This document shows, piece by piece, positions 42,812 through 50,834 of a stretch of DNA of 64,000 bases (positions are counted from its first letter, which is position 1; each line of letters opens with the position of its first letter). The translations under genes were made by a program, and so were the position numbers. The notes below the pieces were generated by a model. The model was not told where the DNA came from, did no database searches, and was given only the letters and a program-made list of their open reading frames with translations. The stretch lies in contig NZ_LZKL01000089.1 of the NCBI RefSeq assembly GCF_001668725.1, forward strand, positions 81,098-145,097, in the 5' to 3' direction. The DNA comes from Mycobacterium sp. E787 (GTDB taxonomy: Bacteria > Actinomycetota > Actinomycetes > Mycobacteriales > Mycobacteriaceae).

Positions 42812-43786
42812 TCACGAAATCGGTTCAGCCGCTGGGAACTTCCAGTCGCCGTTGAGGACCTTGTCATGGGGTCGGTACAGCCGGACCAAATAGTTCCATC
42901 CCGGCGTGATCGGCAGGCAGTTGGCCCTCGCGGCGCCGCAGCCGCCGAACTGAATCGTGATGCTGCCGTCGGGAGCGCGTTGAGCGGTGAGGTTGTTGAG
43001 CGAATAGGCGTTTTGCGGGTTGGGGGAGAAGTAGCCGTCTTTGTTGTAGACGGTCACCGACCAGAAGCCGTCGACGGGCACCTCGCCCACGGTCAGCCGG
43101 TGCACGGTTGCCCCGTCGTTGTCGGCGGGGTAGACGCTGAAATAGGTGGCGTCTTTTTCCGGATTGCCGCCCCACGCCGACGCGGAGCCGATCAGCCGCC
43201 GCACCGGGTCGGTGTCCCGTCTGGTGCCGAACATCCCCTTGGAGTCGGGCAAAGTGGTCGAGAGCTGAAGTAGCGCGTCCCGCACCACCTTCTGACTGAC
43301 GGGGTCCCACCTGGGAATCTCGAAGTCGCCCGCGTCGTCCTGCCGCACCGCAATGGCGTCCTGGAGCGCATGGACCGCGTCCAGATCGGCGGCGTCGTCG
43401 GGGTCGACCAGGGTGCGGATGGCGACCATCACATATCGCGTGCCGATGTCATCGCGGGCGAGGGTGCGTTCGCCCTGCCCGTAGAACACCGCCGGCACGT
43501 AATGGTCCTCGGTGATCACCTGCATCGACATGAACCGGGCGCCGGAATCGGGCAGCGAAATCGTCGCCGGCCCGGCGTCGAGGTCGAAGACGCCCGCCGA
43601 ATACAGCGTGTCCCGGTTCGAGCGCACCACCAGCTGCTGGTCCAGCGGCGTGAGCTCCCGGAAATGGATGAACCGCCCGAAGCCGCCGCCCTTGACGACA
43701 TTGCCGAAATACGAGTCGGTTTCGGCCCGGATGAAGTTGTCTGCCGACACCGGCTCCGCGCCGTCGGGTGTGGTGCGCGCGTTCAC
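42812..43786 (-). CDS. DUF1254/DUF1214 protein
   Basis: This 324-residue protein has the DUF1254 half (NFIRAETDSYFGNVVKGGGF; QQLVVRSNRDTLYSAGVFDL; DHYVPAVFYGQG) and the DUF1214 half (VDGFWSVTVYNKDGYFSPNP; NAYSLNNLTAQRAPDGS; GWNYLVRLYRP). It has no signal peptide. It is spaced 13 nt from the murQ fusion and 21 nt from the P450, so all three could share a transcript. Such proteins are widespread with unknown enzyme activity. Confidence 0.88.
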   Translation of the reverse strand: MNARTTPDGAEPVSADNFIRAETDSYFGNVVKGGGFGRFIHFRELTPLDQQLVVRSNRDTLYSAGVFDLDAGPATISLPDSGARFMSMQVITEDHYVPAVFYGQGERTLARDDIGTRYVMVAIRTLVDPDDAADLDAVHALQDAIAVRQDDAGDFEIPRWDPVSQKVVRDALLQLSTTLPDSKGMFGTRRDTDPVRRLIGSASAWGGNPEKDATYFSVYPADNDGATVHRLTVGEVPVDGFWSVTVYNKDGYFSPNPQNAYSLNNLTAQRAPDGSITIQFGGCGAARANCLPITPGWNYLVRLYRPHDKVLNGDWKFPAAEPIS

Positions 43787-43807
43787 CGTTCGGACGATAC
43801 GCCGGGA

Positions 43808-45043
43808 CTACCGGTCAGTGTCGAACTCGATGGGCAGGCTGGTCGGGCCGCTCAGGCTCACCATCGGCTTCCACGGCACCGGGCCGGCGGTGCGCGGGTT
43901 CAGCAGCCGGCTCGCGATGACGTTCAGCGCCTCGGCGATCTCGCGCCGGGCCAGGTTGGCGCCCAGGCAGTAGTGCGCGCCGCCGCCGAATGTCAGGATG
44001 GGCGGCGCGCCCTCGCGCGTGATGTCGACGCGGTCGGGATCGTCGTAGACCGACGGATCCCGGTTGGCCGCAGCGGTATTCACCAGAACCGTCGTGCCGG
44101 CGGGAAAGAGGTAGCCGTCCACTTCGGCATCCTTTGCCACCAGGCGCAGGGTCCCGCACGCGATCGGCGAGTGGCGCATGGTCTCCTCGACCGCACGCAT
44201 CGCCAGTTCGGGCCGCTCCTTGAGCAGTCCCCACTGCTCGGGATGCTCACACAGAACGTGCACCGAGGCGGCCACCTGGTTGCGGGTGGTATCGGTCCCC
44301 GCCAGCAGCAGGCCGCCCGCCATCATGCGCAGCTCGTCTGTGCTGAGCCGGTCGCCGTCTTCCTCGGCGCGAATCAGGTCGGACAGCAGGTCGTCGGTGA
44401 GGCTGTGGCGGCGCCGGGCGACCATGTCGTCGACGTAGTCGTCGAGTTCGCCCCACGCCCGCATCACGACAGGCTCGACGTCGCGCAGGTCGACCGTGAA
44501 GCTGAAGGCCTTGAACACGTCGTCGGCCCACAACGAAAACCGCTGCCAATCCTCGCGCGGCGCGCCGAGCAACGCGCAGATGACCGGGACCGGGTAGGGG
44601 CGTGCGAGATCGGTGACGACGTCGCATCGGCCCGCGTCGGCAACCTGGTCGACCAGTTCGTTCATCACGGCGACCATGGTGTCGTGCAGGCGCAGGGTCG
44701 CCCGCGGCGTGAATGCCTTGGACGCCAGGCTTCGCACCCGATGGTGCGCTTCGCCCTCCATGCACAGCAGGCTGTTGACCACCTTGTCCCACAACGGCCC
44801 CGAGTCGATGCCCTGGCTGAGCATGTTCAGCCCCGGCGGGATCTGGAACCGGGGGTCGCGCAGCACCGAACGCACCAGGCGGTAGGAGAGCACTTCGGGG
44901 CCGAACGGCCCCATCGCGACGGGAGCCTGCCGCTGCGCCGCCTGCAGCCGGGGATAGACCTCGGCGGGCGTCTCCTCGACCTCGTACGTCAGCGCCGGCA
45001 GGTCGGCATCGAAAACGCTTGTGGGAGCGGCACCGACGGTCAT
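43808..45043 (-). CDS. Cytochrome P450
   Basis: This 411-residue P450 has the I-helix oxygen motif LLLAGTDTTRNQ, the ExxR pair in AVEETMRHSP and the heme loop FGGGAHYCLGANLARREI. It is cytosolic. GAGGAG lies before the ATG at 45043; the upstream extension to 45100 is not family-like. The subfamily is unclear to me. It may belong with the DUF1254 protein and, across an inverted repeat, with the SnoaL-like gene upstream. Confidence 0.92.
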   Translation of the reverse strand: MTVGAAPTSVFDADLPALTYEVEETPAEVYPRLQAAQRQAPVAMGPFGPEVLSYRLVRSVLRDPRFQIPPGLNMLSQGIDSGPLWDKVVNSLLCMEGEAHHRVRSLASKAFTPRATLRLHDTMVAVMNELVDQVADAGRCDVVTDLARPYPVPVICALLGAPREDWQRFSLWADDVFKAFSFTVDLRDVEPVVMRAWGELDDYVDDMVARRRHSLTDDLLSDLIRAEEDGDRLSTDELRMMAGGLLLAGTDTTRNQVAASVHVLCEHPEQWGLLKERPELAMRAVEETMRHSPIACGTLRLVAKDAEVDGYLFPAGTTVLVNTAAANRDPSVYDDPDRVDITREGAPPILTFGGGAHYCLGANLARREIAEALNVIASRLLNPRTAGPVPWKPMVSLSGPTSLPIEFDTDR

Positions 45044-45072
45044 GACGGTCTCCTCGCGACAACTTCCGCACA

Positions 45073-45147
45073 ATGTATGGCCACGCCGGGCGGCTGTCAA
45101 CGACGTCGACGGCAGGTGGCGGCCGTCCGGCGAGAGTCGCCATACAT
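45073..45147. promoter_or_regulatory. Widely spaced inverted repeat at the P450 promoter
   Basis: ATGTATGGC (45073-45081) is the exact complement of GCCATACAT (45139-45147). The two sit at the ends of the SnoaL-P450 gap, 57 nt apart, and could be two half-sites of a looping regulator or of one dimer each. Confidence 0.35.
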
Positions 45148-45602
45148 CAAGCCTGGGATGTATTCCCCTGGCCAGGCTCGAGCACGTTCACCTGTCGCAC
45201 CACCCGGCCGGCCTTCAGGTGAGTGGTTTGCACGACCACGTAGTCGAGCGATGCGCCGGTCGCGCTCGTCCGGTGGCGCAGGCGCGCACGTCGCACAAAC
45301 GACCCCCGCGTCGCCTCGTCCAGGGAGAGGTTCTCGATGGTGTTCTCGTCGTAGCGGTCGAAGACCGCATGCCAGAAGTTGAACACCGCCTGGCGGCCCC
45401 GAAGCGGATCCCCGGTGTACAGCGGGGGCGGCGGGCCGTACTCGACGTCGCGGGCGAACAGGCCGAAGACCGCGGCCAAGTCGCCGCGATTGAATGCGTC
45501 GCGGGCGCGCTCGAACGCGGCCCGCAGCACGCGCCGGCGGACCGAGACGGGAAGCCGGGTCACCACCATGACGAGCAGCGCCGCGAGGCCGGGCGCCCTC
45601 AC
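45147..45602 (-). CDS. SnoaL/NTF2-like protein
   Basis: This 151-residue protein has the NTF2 alpha-beta cone pattern: LRAAFERARDAFNRGDLAAVFGLFARDVEY, PLYTGDPLRGRQAVFNFWHAV and a final strand RVVRQVNVLEPG. Such folds bind steroid-, polyketide- or lipid-like ligands. GTG at 45602 is preferred; an upstream GTG at 45650 would overlap the MFS gene. It follows the MFS gene by 31 nt on the same strand. Confidence 0.78.
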   Translation of the reverse strand: MRAPGLAALLVMVVTRLPVSVRRRVLRAAFERARDAFNRGDLAAVFGLFARDVEYGPPPPLYTGDPLRGRQAVFNFWHAVFDRYDENTIENLSLDEATRGSFVRRARLRHRTSATGASLDYVVVQTTHLKAGRVVRQVNVLEPGQGNTSQA

Positions 45603-45633
45603 CTCGACCCGGTCCGCAAGCGGACGCGAAAAC

Positions 45634-46836
45634 CTAGCCGACGCGCACACCGCGGACCAGTTGGCTGCCGATCAGCAGGACCGCGAACACGCCGCCCGTG
45701 ATTCCCGAAATGAGTAGTGGCAGTTGGCCGTTCGAGCCCCACAGAAAACCCGCCCACAACCCGGCCACCAGGACCGCCAGCCCGGTACCGCCCTGGAACA
45801 CCCCCTGCGCGCTGGCCTGGTGCTCCGGGCCGACGAGCCCCGAGATCCAGGCCTTGCCCACACCGTCGGTGCACCCGGTGAACAGGCCGTACGCGCCGAG
45901 CAGCAGCCAGGCCGTCACCATGTCGGTGGTCAGTCCCAGCCCGACGTAGCCGACCGCGAAGAAGGTCAGTCCGAAGCCGAACAGCGCCGGCCGGCCGATG
46001 CGGTCGGCGAGCGCCCCGGCCGGGTAGCTGGCCAGCGCGTACACCGCGTTGTATCCGACGTAGGCCAGAATAACCTGCGCCACCGAGAAGCCGATCTCGT
46101 TGAGCCGCAACAACAACAGGGCGTCGGGGAAGTTCACCACGCTGAAGCCGATGAGCAGCGCGGTGATGCGCCAGTACCGTCGCGGCAGCGTGCGCACGCC
46201 AGCCCACATCGACGGGCGGTGCGGGCGCGGGGCGGGACGGTGGCGCTCGCGCACGAGGAAGACGAGGGCCACGCTCAGGATGGCGGGGACGATCGCCACG
46301 TACAGCAGGGGCGGGATCCGGTGGTCCAGCAGTTCGTAGCCGGCCAGCCCGAGCAGCGGGCCGACGACGGCGCCCAGGGTGTCCATCGCGCGGTGGAAGC
46401 CGAAAGCCCGGCCGCGCAGCGCCTCGTCCACGTCGTCGACGAGCAGCGCGTCCCGCGGCGCGCCGCGGATGCCCTTGCCGAGCCGGTCCACGACGCGACC
46501 GGCGAGCACACCCGGCCATGCCGCGGCCACCGCGATGATCACCTTGCCCAGCGCCGCCATCCCGTAACCGGCGGCGATCAGCGGGCGCCGGGCGAACCTG
46601 TCACCCAGCGGACCCGCCGCGATCTTGGTGAGCGAGGCCGCGCCCTCGGCGACGCCCTCGACCGCCCCGACCACGGACGGGGGTGCACCCAGCACGGCCG
46701 TGAGGTAGATCGGCAACAGCGGATACAACAGTTCGCTGGCCGCGTCCTGCAGGAACGAGACCCCGGACAGCACCCGAACGTTGCGGGTGAGCCAGCGGGG
46801 CCCCGAGCGTCCGGGCCGGAGGACTTCCTGCGTCAC
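45634..46836 (-). CDS. Major facilitator superfamily transporter
   Basis: This 400-residue membrane protein has about 12 helices and MFS loops (GPLGDRFARRPLIAAGYG; YPAGALADRIGRPALFG). The early helix motif FLQDAASELLYPLLPIYLTAVLGAPP and VVGAVEGVAEGAASLTKIAAG recall a subgroup of bacterial MFS exporters of unknown substrate. GTG at 46836 is chosen as the nearest start before the first helix. It lies just downstream of the NYN gene. Confidence 0.85.
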   Translation of the reverse strand: MTQEVLRPGRSGPRWLTRNVRVLSGVSFLQDAASELLYPLLPIYLTAVLGAPPSVVGAVEGVAEGAASLTKIAAGPLGDRFARRPLIAAGYGMAALGKVIIAVAAAWPGVLAGRVVDRLGKGIRGAPRDALLVDDVDEALRGRAFGFHRAMDTLGAVVGPLLGLAGYELLDHRIPPLLYVAIVPAILSVALVFLVRERHRPAPRPHRPSMWAGVRTLPRRYWRITALLIGFSVVNFPDALLLLRLNEIGFSVAQVILAYVGYNAVYALASYPAGALADRIGRPALFGFGLTFFAVGYVGLGLTTDMVTAWLLLGAYGLFTGCTDGVGKAWISGLVGPEHQASAQGVFQGGTGLAVLVAGLWAGFLWGSNGQLPLLISGITGGVFAVLLIGSQLVRGVRVG

Positions 46837-46858
46837 GGTCGTAGCGTAGGGGAGGGGC

Positions 46859-47746
46859 TCACTCCGGTACGCGCAACCGCACCATCCGGGTCGTCGAACT
46901 CTCATCCAACTCGACGACGTCTGACCGCGACCGCAGGAAATCGCTGAATGACCGGAATCCCAAAGACTTCTCGCTGAACGACGGGTCCATCCGCTTCATC
47001 TGTGCCTTCACCGCCGAGTTGTGCAGCCAGTCGACGTCGTCTTTTTCCAGGCCGATCTGCAGCGCGCGCGTCAGCAGCGCGGTGGCGGTGACCTGCGGGT
47101 CGGGTGGCTCGTCCGGTTCGTCGCGCCTGTCCGACTTGGTGCGTCCGGCCCGTCGCTTCGGCTCGGCCCCGCCCGAAGCCGGTTCCGCCTCGAGCACCGG
47201 AACCCCCGGCAGCGCGTCGTAGATGACGAAGTCGTCACAGGCGGCCGCCAGCGCCCGGCTCGACGAGCCGGCCACCCCGATGCCCACCACGTACCGGCCG
47301 AGCCGCTTGCAGCGTTGCGCGAGCGGGATGTAGTCGGAGTCGCCGGCCACCACCACCACGTGGGTCAGATCGGGCAGCCGGAACATGTCCTCGACCGCAT
47401 CGACGGCCAGCCGGATGTCGGCGCCGTTTTTGCCGTACGCCGCCGCGGGGAACAGTTGCACCAGGTCGACCGCCCGGGCGACAAGCTGCCCGCGATAGCC
47501 GGCGTTGACGTCCGCCGACCAGTCCGCGTAGGCGCGGGTGAGCACCAGCGTCCCGAACGACGACGCGAAGTCGATGATCGCGCCGACGTCGACCGTGGCC
47601 CTGGCCAGCCGCTCGGGGTGCTTCTCGAGTCCTCCGGCCTTGTCCCGCTGAAACGAGTTTCGGCCGTTCACCTGGTCGTACCGCGAGATGACGATGTTGT
47701 CGAAGTCGAGGTAGACCGCTACGCGGGCCGCGCCTGGTTCGGTCAT
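46859..47746 (-). CDS. NYN-domain RNase with OST-HTH/LOTUS tail
   Basis: This 295-residue protein has an N-terminal NYN (PIN-like) nuclease domain with acidic residues Asp14 and Asp16 (YLDFDNIV), GADIRLAVDAVEDM and VVVVAGDSDYIPLAQR. A charged linker (residues about 195-215) leads to a C-terminal OST-HTH/LOTUS-like domain (ALLTRALQIGLEKDDVDWLHNSAVKAQMKRMDPSFSEKSLGFRSFSDFL). The pair suggests an RNase guided to structured RNA. It diverges from the hydrolase gene at 47852. Confidence 0.85.
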   Translation of the reverse strand: MTEPGAARVAVYLDFDNIVISRYDQVNGRNSFQRDKAGGLEKHPERLARATVDVGAIIDFASSFGTLVLTRAYADWSADVNAGYRGQLVARAVDLVQLFPAAAYGKNGADIRLAVDAVEDMFRLPDLTHVVVVAGDSDYIPLAQRCKRLGRYVVGIGVAGSSSRALAAACDDFVIYDALPGVPVLEAEPASGGAEPKRRAGRTKSDRRDEPDEPPDPQVTATALLTRALQIGLEKDDVDWLHNSAVKAQMKRMDPSFSEKSLGFRSFSDFLRSRSDVVELDESSTTRMVRLRVPE

Positions 47747-47851
47747 GCCCTCAATCTTGTACGCGAAACCACATCGAGCGGTAAAGAGGAGTTTTCGTCA
47801 CTATTCGCCTGAGACCCGGCGAAACCGCATAAAAGCGGGTACACGGGCGCC

Positions 47852-48724
47852 ATGAGCGGTTTGAAATTCCTGGAGCTCCACGGTGACCGGGTCGCCTACC
47901 GCGACGAGGGCGACGGCGAGGTGCTGCTGCTCATCCACGGGATGGCCGGCAGCTCGGAGACGTGGCGGGCGGTGATACCCCCGCTGTCGAAGAAGTTCCG
48001 GGTGATCGCCCCGGACCTGCTGGGTCACGGCCAATCGGCGAAACCCCGCACGGACTATTCGCTGGGCGCCTTCGCGGTCTGGCTTCGCGACCTGCTCGAC
48101 GAACTCGGTGTCAGCCAGGCCACCCTGATCGGTCAATCCCTCGGGGGTGGGGTCGCGATGCAGTTCGTGTACCAGCATCCCGACTACGCCAAGCGCTTGA
48201 TCCTGATCAGCAGCGGCGGCCTCGGTCCCGACGTCGGGTGGGTGCTGCGGTTGCTCTCGGCGCCCGGCGCGGAGCTGGTGCTGCCGATCATCGCGCCGAA
48301 GCCGGTGCTGTCCGTCGGCAACCAGCTCAGGTCGTGGTTGCGCAACGCCGGCATCCAGTCGCCGCGCGGCGCCGAATTGTGGAGTGCCTACTCGTCGCTG
48401 TCGGATCGGGACACGCGCCAGTCATTCCTGCGGACGCTGCGCTCGGTGGTGGACTACCGCGGGCAGGCGGTCAGCGCGCTCAGCCGGCTCGGTGTGCGCC
48501 AGGACCTACCGGTGATGGCGATCTGGGGGGAGCGCGACGGCATCATCCCGGTGGATCACGCGTATGCCGCGCACGAAGCGCGTACCGACGCGCGGCTCGA
48601 GATTCTGCCCGACGTCGGCCACTTCGCGCAGGTCGAGGCGCCGAGCCAGGTGGTGGAGTTGATCGAGGACTTCATCGCGAGCGGCGACCGCCACGATGTG
48701 GACAGCCACCAGGCGAGCTTCTAG
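47852..48724 (+). CDS. Alpha/beta-fold hydrolase
   Basis: This 290-residue hydrolase has HGMAGSSETW (oxyanion), the nucleophile Ser in IGQSLGGGVA, the acid in WGERDGIIP and the His in DVGHFAQVE. There is no signal peptide. The family includes esterases, lipases and C-C hydrolases. The substrate is unknown. Its stop lies 3 nt from the convergent CYP125-like gene. Confidence 0.88.
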   Translation: MSGLKFLELHGDRVAYRDEGDGEVLLLIHGMAGSSETWRAVIPPLSKKFRVIAPDLLGHGQSAKPRTDYSLGAFAVWLRDLLDELGVSQATLIGQSLGGGVAMQFVYQHPDYAKRLILISSGGLGPDVGWVLRLLSAPGAELVLPIIAPKPVLSVGNQLRSWLRNAGIQSPRGAELWSAYSSLSDRDTRQSFLRTLRSVVDYRGQAVSALSRLGVRQDLPVMAIWGERDGIIPVDHAYAAHEARTDARLEILPDVGHFAQVEAPSQVVELIEDFIASGDRHDVDSHQASF

Positions 48725-48727
48725 TCC

Positions 48728-49969
48728 CTAAGCCGGGCTGCCCTGGTAGTCGACCTGCCAGTGCTTGATGCCGTTGATGAACGACGACCGCAGCCGCTGG
48801 GGCTCGCCCCTCGGGGTCAGGTCGGGCAGGTGGTCGGCGATCGCGTTGAACATCACGTCGATCGTCATGCGCGCGAGGTTGGCGCCGATGCAGTAATGCG
48901 CACCGGTGCCGCCGAACCCGAGATGCGGGTTGGGGCTGCGAAAGACGTCGAAGGTGTACGGGGTGTCGAAGACCTCTTCGTCGAAGTTGGCCGAGCGGTA
49001 GAACATCACCAGCCGCTGGCCCTTTTCGATCGGCACGCCGCCGAGCTCGGTGTCCGCCAGCGCGGTCCGCTGGAACGCGGTGATCGGGGTCGCCCAGCGG
49101 ATGATCTCGTCGGCTGCGGTCTTCGGCCGGTGCGCTTTGAACCGCTCCCACTCGTCAGGGTGGTCGGCGAAGGCCATCATTCCCTGCGTGATCGAATTGC
49201 GCGTCGTCTCGTTGCCGGCGATGCCCAGCGTCACCACGAACATGCCGAATTCGGCGTCGGATAGCCGCTGGCCGTCGGCGTCGGCCCGGACCAGGGCCGT
49301 GACGATGTCATCCCCCGGGTTTTCGGCCTTTCGCGCCGCCAATTGCATTGCGTACCACATCAACTCGCCGGCCGCCGTCAAGGAGTCGTATTCGGCGAAC
49401 TCCGGGTCGTCGGTGCCGATCATCCGGTTGGACCAGTCGAAGAGCTTGTCGTGGTCCTCCTGCGGCACGCCGAGCAGGCCCGCGATCGCCTGCAGCGGCA
49501 GCTCGCAGGCCACCTGGAGGACGAAGTCGCCCGACCCCGCCGCGGCGGCCTCGGTGGCGATGCGCCGCGCCCGCTCGCCGAGGTCGGCGCGCAGCCGCTC
49601 GACCGCGCGCGGGGTAAAGGCGCGCGAGACGATCTTGCGCAGCCGGGCGTGTTCGGGGTCGTCCATCATGATCATCGACGTCCGGCCCGCCTCGATCTGG
49701 CCCGCTGCCACGTCGTCCCGATAGCGCGGCACGATGGATTTCGCGGCCGACGAGAAGACGTCGCTGCGCAGCGAGACCTCGCGGACGTCGCGGTGCTTGG
49801 TCACCACCCAGTAGCCGCCGTCGCCGAACCCGCCCTGACCGGGCGGCTGCTCGTTCCACCAGATCGGGGCCGTCCGGCGCAGCTCGGCCAGTTCCCGCAC
49901 CGGAAGCCGGTGGGCGTAGATGTCGGGATCGGTGAAGTCGAACCCCGGCGGGAGGTTCGGTGTGTCCAT
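48728..49969 (-). CDS. CYP125-type cytochrome P450
   Basis: This 413-residue P450 aligns closely from memory with CYP125A1 of M. tuberculosis: NLPPGFDFTDPDIYAHRLPV at the start, SCELPLQ-like ACELPLQAIAGLLGVPQED, the I-helix GIAGNETTRNSITQGMMAF and the heme loop FGGTGAHYCIGANLARM. CYP125A1 oxidises the cholesterol side chain at C26/C27. Here there are no other cholesterol genes around, so it is probably a paralogue with a related sterol or lipid substrate. The ATG at 49969 is followed by the family start. Confidence 0.9.
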   Translation of the reverse strand: MDTPNLPPGFDFTDPDIYAHRLPVRELAELRRTAPIWWNEQPPGQGGFGDGGYWVVTKHRDVREVSLRSDVFSSAAKSIVPRYRDDVAAGQIEAGRTSMIMMDDPEHARLRKIVSRAFTPRAVERLRADLGERARRIATEAAAAGSGDFVLQVACELPLQAIAGLLGVPQEDHDKLFDWSNRMIGTDDPEFAEYDSLTAAGELMWYAMQLAARKAENPGDDIVTALVRADADGQRLSDAEFGMFVVTLGIAGNETTRNSITQGMMAFADHPDEWERFKAHRPKTAADEIIRWATPITAFQRTALADTELGGVPIEKGQRLVMFYRSANFDEEVFDTPYTFDVFRSPNPHLGFGGTGAHYCIGANLARMTIDVMFNAIADHLPDLTPRGEPQRLRSSFINGIKHWQVDYQGSPA

Positions 49970-50064
49970 GGGGAGATGGTAGTCGCGCCGGCACGGCGGC
50001 GAGCGCAAGAATTTCGCAAGAAATCGGCCAAAACCCGGCAAGCGGCGTGCGGCAACCTGAGCGC

Positions 50065-50424
50065 ATGCACGTCGGCCACATCCCGAGCTCGTTCCTCGCC
50101 GGCGCCCTCCTTTTGGCGGTTGCCGGAGGGCCGGTCGCGGCGACCGCCCACGCCGACGACGACCACTGTTCGTCACGGACGGGGTGCTACCACGGCCCCG
50201 GGATGCGCTGGTGCCCGGGCGATTACGTCTGGCCGGGGCTGCGGGCCACGGGGTGGGACCTGAACGTGTGCCACGTCTACCACGAGCAGTGCCCGCCGGG
50301 CTATTACGGCGGTTGCCCCGACAACATCGTGGAGGGACCTCCTCCGCCGCCACCGCCCCCCATCTTCCGCACCCGAGAAGACTGCGAGCGGGCGCTCGGA
50401 TTCATCTGCGCGTTCGCGCCCTAG
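50065..50424 (+). CDS. Small secreted cysteine-rich protein
   Basis: This 119-residue protein has a signal peptide (FLAGALLLAVAGGPVAATAHA) and a mature part with eight cysteines and many aromatic residues (CSSRTGCYHGPGMRWCPGDYVWPG), then a proline run (PPPPPPPP) before the end. Similar short secreted proteins occur in mycobacteria with no known role. It begins 95 nt from the divergent P450 start and is followed closely by another secreted protein gene. Confidence 0.75.
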   Translation: MHVGHIPSSFLAGALLLAVAGGPVAATAHADDDHCSSRTGCYHGPGMRWCPGDYVWPGLRATGWDLNVCHVYHEQCPPGYYGGCPDNIVEGPPPPPPPPIFRTREDCERALGFICAFAP

Positions 50425-50438
50425 CCCGGAGAACCCAA

Positions 50439-50831
50439 ATGCGAACCCTCCCAACGAGAATCATGGCAATCATTGAGGCCGGCCTGTTGGGCGCCGCGAT
50501 CCTGATCGGGATTCCCGCCAAGGCCGAGGTGACGGCGCAACCCGCGCTGAGCCAGTTCCACCCACTGCAGCCACCGCCCGCCCCGCCCACCGACGCCAAG
50601 GCGGAGGTGCAGGAGTTGCTCCGGCAGACCTCCGAGCTGGACGACCAATGGAACGATCTGCCCCCGGCGCAGCGAAATCAGCGGCTGACGGCGCTGCAGC
50701 AGCAGGCCACCACCGTGCAAAATGACGTCAACAACCTTCCTCCCGAGCAAAAGCCCGAGGTGCAAGGCATGCTGATGCTGGCCGTCATCCGGCTGGCGAA
50801 CATCCTCGGGAAAATGCGGGCGGCGTCCTGA
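50439..50831 (+). CDS. Small exported helical protein
   Basis: This 130-residue protein has a signal peptide (MAIIEAGLLGAAILIGIPAKA) and a helical mature part with a Pro-rich spacer (LQPPPAPPTDA) and a Gln/Leu-rich segment (EVQELLRQTSELDDQWNDLP). It follows the Cys-rich gene by 14 nt and converges on the FUSC gene. I do not recognise a named family. Confidence 0.75.
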   Translation: MRTLPTRIMAIIEAGLLGAAILIGIPAKAEVTAQPALSQFHPLQPPPAPPTDAKAEVQELLRQTSELDDQWNDLPPAQRNQRLTALQQQATTVQNDVNNLPPEQKPEVQGMLMLAVIRLANILGKMRAAS

Positions 50832-50834
50832 GGT

